From: AC-32 sp963717725 | Lineage (GTDB): Bacteria > Actinomycetota > Thermoleophilia > Gaiellales > Gaiellaceae | Length of the DNA stretch: 18,130 bases | Direction of reading: 5' to 3' | Assembly (NCBI GenBank): GCA_963717725.1 | Contig: CAVQWS010000028.1 | Span: 1-18,130, forward strand | Part shown: positions 7,513 to 13,390 of the stretch, in pieces | Layout of the letters: each line of letters starts with the position of its first letter | Numbering within the stretch: position 1 is the first letter of the stretch | Notes under the pieces: generated by a model | Seen by the model: the letters and a program-made list of their open reading frames with translations, nothing else | The model's database searches: none | Told to the model about the DNA's origin: nothing | Position numbers and translations under genes: made by a program

Positions 7513-8501
7513 AGACGCGGGTCGTCACGCCGGAGCAGGCCCGGCGGATCGCCGTGCGCGCGCAGCTGCTCGACGGCTCGGCGAAGGGCGTGCTCGACAC
7601 GGTCCGACGCCTCGGGCATCTGCAGATGGACCCGATCGCCACCGTCGCGCGGCCGCAGGAGCTCGTCCTCTTCAGCAGGCTCGGCGCGTTCGACACCGCC
7701 GAGCTCGAGCGCCTGCTCTGGCAAGAGCGGAAGCTGTTCGAGTACGACGCATTCATCTACCCGCTCGAGGACCTGCCGCTCCAGCGGACACGCATGGCGA
7801 AACGCCGGCGCGGCGGGAAGCTGAAGCGCGACGAGTGGACGCGCGACTTCCTGCGCCAGAACGCCCGGCTGCGGCGCTACGTCCTCCGCGAGATCGAGCG
7901 CAACGGACCGCTGCTCTCGCGCGACCTGAAGTACGACACCCCTCCCGACGCCGAGCGCCACCGCTGGTGGGGGCGCGGCGAGCTGCGGCTGATGATGGAC
8001 ATGCTGGCGGGCCGCGGCGAGATCGCGGTCGCGGGGCGCGCCGGCACGCACCGGGTCTGGGATCTGCCCGAGCGCGTCTGGCCCGAGACCGAGACGCTCT
8101 CGTGGCGCGAGGCTGAGCGCGAGCTCGAGGCGCGCCGTCGCCGACGACACGGGGCCTGGCTGGAGGGCGGCGAGTGGCATGCACACCCGGACATCCCCGA
8201 CGAGCCGGTCCCGGACCGCGTGACGGTGCTGTCGCCGTTCGACGGTCTCGTGAAGGACCGCGACCGCGCGGAGAACCTCTGGGGCTTCCGCTACCGGCTG
8301 GAGATGTACGTCCCGCAGGCGAAGCGGGAGTACGGCTACTACGTCCTGCCGCTTCTAGCCGGCGACGAGGTCGTCGGGCGCGCCGAGCCCCGCTTCGACC
8401 GCAAGACCGGCGCGCTCGAGCTGCTGGGCGCGTGGGGCGACACCTCACGCCTGGACGAGGCCCTGGCCGAGCTCAACCGGTGGCTCACGGCGTCAACGTG
8501 A
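7509..8501 (+). CDS. Winged-helix DNA glycosylase-like protein (HTH_42, AlkX/YcaQ type)
   Basis: 330 aa, winged-helix HTH_42 (formerly DUF1006) family. E. coli YcaQ (AlkX) and Streptomyces AlkZ of this family are DNA glycosylases that unhook interstrand crosslinks and remove bulky alkylated bases. Near the N-terminus LGHLQMDPIATV carries Gln39-Met40-Asp41, matching the Gln-hydrophobic-Asp catalytic motif described for the AlkX branch; AlkZ has Gln-hydrophobic-Gln. Other family stretches are FEYDAFIYPLEDLP (80-93), a helical middle (RRYVLREIERNGPLLSRDL) and the conserved C-terminal LSPFDGLVKDRDRAENLWGF and KREYGYYVLPLLAGDEVVGR. The start ATG overlaps the antiporter stop. The 3' end overlaps the convergent lipoprotein gene by 17 bases. 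Glycosylase activity is inferred from the family and motif; a regulatory role is less likely. Confidence 0.88.
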   Translation: MKTRVVTPEQARRIAVRAQLLDGSAKGVLDTVRRLGHLQMDPIATVARPQELVLFSRLGAFDTAELERLLWQERKLFEYDAFIYPLEDLPLQRTRMAKRRRGGKLKRDEWTRDFLRQNARLRRYVLREIERNGPLLSRDLKYDTPPDAERHRWWGRGELRLMMDMLAGRGEIAVAGRAGTHRVWDLPERVWPETETLSWREAERELEARRRRRHGAWLEGGEWHAHPDIPDEPVPDRVTVLSPFDGLVKDRDRAENLWGFRYRLEMYVPQAKREYGYYVLPLLAGDEVVGRAEPRFDRKTGALELLGAWGDTSRLDEALAELNRWLTAST

Positions 8502-9357
8502 CCGGGATCCGCACCGAGTGCGGCGGCGTGCCGGTTCCGGCCGCGTCGTCGTCGTGCACGACGGTCGTGCCCGCCTGCTCCTGCGCGACCTTGTAGGTCA
8601 CGTCCACGGAGTACGTGCCGCGGCAGCCGGTGCCGCAGCTGGCGGTGGTGAACGTCTTGCCGACCACCTTGCCGCTGGCGTCGAGCACCTCGACGGTCAC
8701 GTTCGCCTCGAATACGTTCGCGCTCCCGGAGACGGTCACCGGGCTCGTGACGCGAGCGCCGGCCGCCGGCTTGTCGACCGTGATCGCCGGCAGCAGTGCG
8801 GCGTAGTCGCTGCGGCCGACCGGGTTCTTGAGCACGATGCCCTCGCTCGAGAAGACGTTGACCGGCTCGCCGTCGAGGCGGAAGCGCACCTTCTCCACGG
8901 TCGGGAACTGGGTGAGCGTGTAGACGACCTGGCCGAGCCGCGTCTGCATCGAGAGCGCGCCGCCGCCGGACTGGTACTCGGAGGTCAGGTCGACCGTCGC
9001 GAGACCGTCGTGGATCGCGATCCCGAGCAGCCGCGTCCCCGGGGGCACGGCGCTCGACAGGCCGGCCGAGCGCTCCGCTGCCGTGGGCCCCTCGAGCAAC
9101 GCGTTCATCGCCGCGGTCGCGACGAGCTGCGTCGGCGCGTGTGCCCGCCGGACGGCGACGAGCCCGTTGTCGCGAGAGAACCAGACCTCGAGCGAGACGT
9201 TCGACTTCTGGGTGCCGGTCTGCTCGGGCGCGGTGGTGGTCGCCGCGCCCGAGCCGGGCTTGCCGAGGGAGACTGCCTTCTCCGACCCGCAACCTGCCAG
9301 CGCGAAGCCGAGCACGCCCAGCGCGAGCATCCCGGCGAATGCGAGCCGCGTCTTCAC
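8485..9357 (-). CDS. GerMN-Gmad2 domain lipoprotein (LpqB N-terminal-like)
   Basis: Exported lipoprotein, 290 aa. The signal peptide ends in lipobox LAGC, with the lipidated Cys23. A low-complexity linker (about 28-52) leads to a GerMN domain (about 54-172: ALLEGPTAAERSAG, VPPGTRLLGIAIHDGLATVDL, LGQVVYTLTQFPTVEKVRF), then a Gmad2 immunoglobulin-like domain (about 192-290, starting ITVDKPAAGARVTSPVTVSG and ending PHSVRIPVTLTP). GerMN is found in GerM of spore formers and in LpqB, the lipoprotein partner of the MtrAB system. The GTG at 9357 follows the upstream stop by two bases, and GAAGGGAAG spans that stop, so it is coupled to the propeller gene. It probably acts on the outer face of the membrane in envelope maintenance or signalling to the nearby kinase. 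Confidence 0.9.
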   Translation of the reverse strand: MKTRLAFAGMLALGVLGFALAGCGSEKAVSLGKPGSGAATTTAPEQTGTQKSNVSLEVWFSRDNGLVAVRRAHAPTQLVATAAMNALLEGPTAAERSAGLSSAVPPGTRLLGIAIHDGLATVDLTSEYQSGGGALSMQTRLGQVVYTLTQFPTVEKVRFRLDGEPVNVFSSEGIVLKNPVGRSDYAALLPAITVDKPAAGARVTSPVTVSGSANVFEANVTVEVLDASGKVVGKTFTTASCGTGCRGTYSVDVTYKVAQEQAGTTVVHDDDAAGTGTPPHSVRIPVTLTP

Positions 9358-9359
9358 TG

Positions 9360-10739
9360 CTACTTCCCTTCGACGCGGGTGGACGAGTTTCCCGCCTTGA
9401 TGTTGCGCAGGAAGGCGTCAGCCGTGCCGTTCGTATCGCCCGGGACGAAGTTCGGGGCGAAGGAGGAGAAGGCGAGCACCTGGTCGTCGCTGCTGAACGC
9501 GATCCCGCTCACCGCACTCGAGTCGCCGCCGTGCTGGCCCGCAGACCCGAGGCTGGCGATCATCGTGGTGCCGGCCCGCAGGTCGCGGACGAAGACGTCC
9601 AGGATGTCGTTGGTCTTGTCGTCGCTCGGAACGAGGTTCGTGGCCAGTGAGTTGAAGGCGACGTAGCGGCCGTCGGCGCTGAAGCTCGGTGCGCCGACGT
9701 TCTCTCCGTTCGCCTGCCGACCGGCGCTGCTGACGCTGATGCGCGTCGTCCGGCCGGTCTTGCGGTCGTGGACGAAGATGTCGAACGTCCGGTTGGTGTC
9801 GCCGGGCACCAGGTTCGAGTCGGCCGAGTGGAAGGCGACATAGCGGCCGTCGCCGCTGATCGACGGCGCGTTGCTGCCGTTGTTCGTGTGGTCGGCACCC
9901 GCCTGCTTGCCCTTGCTGGTGACGCTGACGCGCTCCGTGCGGCCGGTGCGCCGGTCGCGGACGAACACGTCGGCGAGCTTGTTCGTGTCTCCCCGGACGA
10001 GGTTCGTCGCCGAGGACTCGAACGCGACATAGCGTCCGTCGGTGCTGAGCGACGGCTGAGTGCTCTCACACCAGACCTTGCACCCGGCCTGGACGCCGCG
10101 GCTCGAGACGCTCATCCGCGAGGTCTTGCCGGTGGCGAGGTCGCGGACGAAGACGTCCACCTTGCGATTCGTGTCGCGGGCGACGAGGTTCGAGGCGGCG
10201 GACTCGAAGGCCACGTAGCGCCCGCTCGCGCTGATCGTGGCCGAGCCGCTGGCGCCGTTCGCCTGGCCGTGCGTGCCGACGCTGACCCGCTTGGTCACGC
10301 CGCTCGCGCGGTCGTGCAGAAAGATGTCTGCGGCACGGTTGGTGTCGCGGGAGACGAGGTTCGGCGCGTCCGACTGGAAGACGACGTAGCGCCCGTTCGC
10401 GCTGATGCCGCCGGCGATCGAGCCACCCCAGGGATCACGCGTCGCCTTGCCCTGGGCGCCGCCAGTCGAGACGCTGACCCGTTCGGTCTTGCCGTTCGAG
10501 CGGTCGTGCACGAAGACGTCCCAGCGCTCGTTCGTGTCGCCGGGGACGAGGTCGGTCGCCTGGGCGTTGATCAGGACGAGACGGCCGTTGGCGCTGAGGC
10601 CGACGGCGTAGGCGTCGCGGTCCGCCTGCACACCGGCGCTCGAGACGCTGACGCGCATCGTGGCTGTGGAGGGCCCGGCCGACGCGGAGCTCACGAGCAG
10701 CAGCGCGAACGAGGCGAGGATGATGAGCAAGCGGGACAT
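9360..10739 (-). CDS. Secreted seven-repeat beta-propeller protein (TolB/WD40-like)
   Basis: 459 aa with a Sec signal peptide (MSRLLIILASFALLLVSSASA). Seven repeats of about 57-64 residues follow, starting near residues 48, 112, 169, 231, 294, 353 and 415. Each has the pattern S-x-x-GRYVAF-x-S-x-x-x-NLV-x-x-DTN-x-x-x-DVFVRD-x-x-TG-x-T-x-RVSV. Seven such units suggest a closed seven-bladed propeller of the TolB/PD40 type. Such domains bind proteins or peptidoglycan fragments rather than catalyse. There is no lipobox, so it is either released or held by its partner. The ATG at 10739 has AGAAGGAG six bases upstream; an in-frame ATG further up has no such site and would bury the signal peptide. 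Lying between the kinase and the GerMN lipoprotein genes, it may form an extracellular sensing unit with them. Confidence 0.88.
   Translation of the reverse strand: MSRLLIILASFALLLVSSASAGPSTATMRVSVSSAGVQADRDAYAVGLSANGRLVLINAQATDLVPGDTNERWDVFVHDRSNGKTERVSVSTGGAQGKATRDPWGGSIAGGISANGRYVVFQSDAPNLVSRDTNRAADIFLHDRASGVTKRVSVGTHGQANGASGSATISASGRYVAFESAASNLVARDTNRKVDVFVRDLATGKTSRMSVSSRGVQAGCKVWCESTQPSLSTDGRYVAFESSATNLVRGDTNKLADVFVRDRRTGRTERVSVTSKGKQAGADHTNNGSNAPSISGDGRYVAFHSADSNLVPGDTNRTFDIFVHDRKTGRTTRISVSSAGRQANGENVGAPSFSADGRYVAFNSLATNLVPSDDKTNDILDVFVRDLRAGTTMIASLGSAGQHGGDSSAVSGIAFSSDDQVLAFSSFAPNFVPGDTNGTADAFLRNIKAGNSSTRVEGK
9387..10598 (-). repeat. Seven tandem propeller-blade coding repeats
   Basis: Seven in-frame units of about 170-190 bases encode the blades. 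They share recognisable DNA blocks, for example the recurring tracts for GRYVAF and GDTN on the minus strand. The last unit is the most diverged (FSSDDQVLAF replaces GRYVAF). Confidence 0.8.
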
Positions 10740-10823
10740 TGCGGCTCCTTCTGGCGTTTCCATTGGCACCGCCATCCTCGACCCACGGAGCAACGTCCCT
10801 GTGACGGCGGCGTAACGGTTTCG

Positions 10824-12140
10824 CTACAGCCGGAGCGTGAAGCGCGTGCCCTGTCCAGGTTCGCTTGCGACCTCGAGCTCGCCGCCGAGCAGGATCGCGT
10901 TCTCCCGCGCGATCGCCAGGCCGAGGCCGGTGCCGCTGCCGCTGCGGGAGGCGTCCGCCTTGTAGAAGCGCTCGAAGACGTGCGGCAAATGCTCTTGTGG
11001 GATCCCCGGCCCGTCGTCGGCGACCTCGATCTCGTTCTCGCCGATCCGCACCGAGACCGACGAGCCGCCGTGCTCGAGCGCGTTGTCGACGAGGTTGGCC
11101 ACGATCCGCTCGAGTCGCCGCGGGTCGCTGGTCACCCGCAGGCCGTCGCCTTCGAGCCGCACGCGGTCGTCCCAGCCGCGCGCCCGCACCGTCGCCCGCA
11201 CGAGCGCCGCGAGGTCGACCTCCTCGGCGTGGACGCTCTCGGCGCCGGCGTCGAAGCGTGAGATCTCCATCAGGTCCTCGACGAGCTTGCGCAGGCGAGC
11301 CACGTCCGCGATCAGAAGCTCGGCCGGCCGGCGCGACTCCGGCGGCATCTGGTCGAGGTGGCCGGCCAGCAGCGAGGCCTCGCCCATCAGCGCGGTCAGC
11401 GGTGTGCGCAGCTCGTGGGCAACGTCTGCCGTGAAGCGCCGCTCGCGCGCCTGCGCGGCCTGCAGCTCGCCGATCTTCGCCTCGAGAGCGGCGGCCATCT
11501 CGTTGAACGACTGCGCCCAGGCGCCGAACTCGTCGCGGCCCTCGACCGGCAGCCGCGTCTCGAGCAGGCCCTCGGCCAGCGACTGCGCCGCGCTGCTGGC
11601 CCGCGCCACCGGCCGGAGCGCACTGCGCGCGAGCACGACTCCCGCGAGTGCCGCCAGCAGCACGAGGATCCCGACCCCGCCGAGCAGCACGTTGCGCAGC
11701 ACCGACAGCTCGTGCCGCAGGCCGTTCTCGGGGAAGAAGAAGTAGAGCTTCCTCCCGTGCGCGGCGGGAGCGCCGGTGACGAGGAACCGGTCGCCCGCGA
11801 CGGTCGTGCGCTCGTAGCCGAGCTCGCCGCGACCGACGACCGCTCGCAAGCCGGCGGGGACCGAGCGCAGCGAGACGCTCGCGCTGGAGAGGAACGTCTC
11901 GCCGCCGCGGGTAGCGACCGTAAGGAAGTCGCCTCGGCTCTTGTACGCGTCGACGAGCTTGCCCGTGTCGCGGTAGGCAGGCGCGACGGCGAGGTTCCGC
12001 CGCGTCTGCACAATGCTCGAGTCGACCGAGTCCGAGAGCAGGTTGTGCCGGACGAGGAAGTACGAGCCCGCCGCCAGCGCGATCCCCGACAAGCCCACCG
12101 CCAGCGCGAGCACGAGGGTGAGCCGGCGACGGAGGGTCAC
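10824..12140 (-). CDS. Two-component sensor histidine kinase
   Basis: Membrane sensor kinase of 438 aa. TM1 is at about 9-30, an extracytoplasmic sensor segment spans about 31-150, and TM2 is at about 151-172. A HAMP linker (173-226) and a HisKA helix with the phosphorylated His242 (DVAHELRTPLTAL) follow. The ATPase domain has the N-box ERIVANLVDNALEHGG (Asn353), G1 VADDGPGI, F-box FERFYKA and G2 GTGLGLAI. All catalytic boxes are intact. The gene overlaps the response-regulator gene by four bases (ATGA), so the two form one unit. The architecture is that of MtrB/MprB-like kinases, though shorter than mycobacterial MtrB. The adjacent propeller and GerMN lipoprotein genes suggest that it senses envelope state with their help. 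Confidence 0.94.
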   Translation of the reverse strand: MTLRRRLTLVLALAVGLSGIALAAGSYFLVRHNLLSDSVDSSIVQTRRNLAVAPAYRDTGKLVDAYKSRGDFLTVATRGGETFLSSASVSLRSVPAGLRAVVGRGELGYERTTVAGDRFLVTGAPAAHGRKLYFFFPENGLRHELSVLRNVLLGGVGILVLLAALAGVVLARSALRPVARASSAAQSLAEGLLETRLPVEGRDEFGAWAQSFNEMAAALEAKIGELQAAQARERRFTADVAHELRTPLTALMGEASLLAGHLDQMPPESRRPAELLIADVARLRKLVEDLMEISRFDAGAESVHAEEVDLAALVRATVRARGWDDRVRLEGDGLRVTSDPRRLERIVANLVDNALEHGGSSVSVRIGENEIEVADDGPGIPQEHLPHVFERFYKADASRSGSGTGLGLAIARENAILLGGELEVASEPGQGTRFTLRL

Positions 12141-12820
12141 GAGCCGGCGTCGAAGCGGTAGCCGACCCCGCGGACGGTCTTGATCAGCGTCGGCTGCTTC
12201 GGATCGTCCTCGACCTTCGCCCGCAGCCGCTGCACGGCCGCGTCGACGAGGCGCGAGTCGCCGAGGTAGTCGTAGTTCCAGACCAGGTCGAGCAGGAGCT
12301 CGCGCGTGAAGACCTGCTTCGGCCGCCGCGCGAGCTCGAGCAGCAGCCGGAACTCGGTCGCCGTCAACTGCAACTCCTCCCCGCGCTTCCTGGCCGTGAA
12401 CCCGTCGGGGTCGATCTCGAGCCCGGCGACGCTGAGCGTGCCTTCGTCGCCTGTCGGAGTCGCGCGCCGCAGCACCGCCTTCACGCGCGCCACGAGCTCG
12501 GGCAGCTCGAACGGCTTGGTCACGTAGTCGTCGGCGCCGAGCTCGAGCCCGACGACCACGTCATGGAGCTCGCTGCGCGCCGTCAGCATCACGATCGGCG
12601 CCTGGCTGTCGTGGCGGATCTCGCGCAGCACCTCGAAGCCGTCGAGCGAGGGCAGCATCACGTCGAGCACGACCAGGTCGACACCACCCTGGCGGAAGCG
12701 GTCGAGACCCTCGCGCCCGTCGCCGACCGCCGTCACCCGCAGCCCGGACTGCTCGAGCCCAAGCGTCGCCACCTCACGAATCGAGGGGTCATCCTCCACG
12801 AGCAGCACGTGCTCGTCCAT
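12137..12820 (-). CDS. OmpR/PhoB-family response regulator
   Basis: 227 aa DNA-binding regulator. The receiver domain (1-118) has acidic pocket Glu9-Asp10-Asp11, phosphoacceptor Asp53 (LVVLDVMLPSLDGF), Thr80 (IVMLTA) and Lys102 (YVTKPF). The C-terminal winged helix (about 130-227) shows LTATEFRLLLELARRPKQVFTRELLLDLVW and VQRLRAKVEDDPKQPTLIKTVRGVGYRF, typical of the OmpR class. It is first in the unit with the kinase. The start is ATG at 12820 and no Shine-Dalgarno is seen. A TAGGCT hexamer ends six bases upstream with TTGTAC 16 bases further up, inside the 3' end of the small lipoprotein gene. It resembles MtrA/MprA-type regulators, but target genes cannot be deduced here. Confidence 0.95.
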   Translation of the reverse strand: MDEHVLLVEDDPSIREVATLGLEQSGLRVTAVGDGREGLDRFRQGGVDLVVLDVMLPSLDGFEVLREIRHDSQAPIVMLTARSELHDVVVGLELGADDYVTKPFELPELVARVKAVLRRATPTGDEGTLSVAGLEIDPDGFTARKRGEELQLTATEFRLLLELARRPKQVFTRELLLDLVWNYDYLGDSRLVDAAVQRLRAKVEDDPKQPTLIKTVRGVGYRFDAGS

Positions 12821-12826
12821 GGATCA

Positions 12827-12854
12827 AGCCTACGACGCTAGGGAGTCAGTACAA
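12827..12854 (-). promoter_or_regulatory. Candidate promoter of the response regulator-kinase genes
   Basis: TTGTAC (12849-12854), a 16-base spacer and TAGGCT (12827-12832) are followed by six bases and the ATG. Transcription would start at the start codon (leaderless). It lies across the end of the small lipoprotein gene. Confidence 0.5.
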
Positions 12855-13212
12855 CCGAGATCAGCACCGTGTGGTCGCCGTTCTCATCGTGGACGGAGAC
12901 CGCGCCCGGAATGAGCTTCTTGGTTGTGAAAGGCACCTCTACGGAGAAGCGGCCGTCACTGGGAGCCGTCTCCTCGCTGCCGAGCTGCTTGCCCGCGGAG
13001 TTCAGCACTTCGACCGTTAGCCTGGCCGGGATGCTCGAGGTGCCCTTCACCGAGATCGGGCTCCGCCACTGCGTCTCCGAGAGCGGCGTGGTGACCACGA
13101 TCGGTGACTTGACCGGGCCGGTGGTCGTCGCGGTGCTCGTCGCAGACTGCTTCGAGGAAGAACAGGCCGTCACACAGAGGACGAGCAGCGCGGCGAAGGC
13201 TAGACGGGCCAC
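12838..13212 (-). CDS. Small Gmad2-domain lipoprotein
   Basis: 124 aa from GTG at 13212. A short signal peptide (MARLAFAALLVLCVTAC) ends in lipobox VTAC with lipidated Cys17. A Ser/Thr-rich linker (about 18-38) and one Gmad2-like immunoglobulin domain (about 39-124) follow, with SPISVKGTSS, LTVEVLNSAGKQLGS, AVSVHDENGDHTVLISVVLTP. That domain is clearly related to the C-terminal domain of the lipoprotein at 8485-9357; both end in V-L/T-L-T-P. I chose this GTG because it gives a proper lipoprotein signal; longer in-frame starts add a polar tail. GAAGG lies a few bases upstream, partly in a small hairpin (13218-13233). It is 17 bases before the response-regulator gene, which has its own candidate promoter. 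The role is probably in the envelope; no enzymatic motif is seen. Confidence 0.82.
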   Translation of the reverse strand: MARLAFAALLVLCVTACSSSKQSATSTATTTGPVKSPIVVTTPLSETQWRSPISVKGTSSIPARLTVEVLNSAGKQLGSEETAPSDGRFSVEVPFTTKKLIPGAVSVHDENGDHTVLISVVLTP

Positions 13213-13344
13213 GGCGCCTTCACCCGTGTGAAGTTTCGCGGCACGTCGCGGTAGGCCTGACGCGGGTCGTGGGTGCGACACCACTCCCTGCCTCCTCGGT
13301 TTGCTCGATCCTCGCCTCCGGAACGCCCACGAGGCGGAAGCCTA

Positions 13345-13379
13345 GCCCGGGGCGCGGCCGCGAAACCCGCACCCCGGGC
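13345..13379 (-). terminator. Strong hairpin terminator after the metalloprotease gene
   Basis: A 13-bp stem (13345-13357 with 13367-13379) pairs fully with one G-U in the minus-strand transcript and has a 9-base loop. It begins 11 bases beyond the protease stop codon. No T-tract follows, so it is the hairpin-only kind often seen in actinobacteria. The rest of the 178-base gap (13213-13390) holds a leader with a small hairpin before the lipoprotein gene and no recognised riboswitch. Confidence 0.65.
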
Positions 13380-13390
13380 GTGAAGGCTCT

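Noticed and set aside
13213..13390. Possible c-di-AMP or other riboswitch before the envelope lipoprotein gene
   Set aside because: Conserved riboswitch boxes were looked for by eye and not found; only a terminator hairpin and a small stem are visible.
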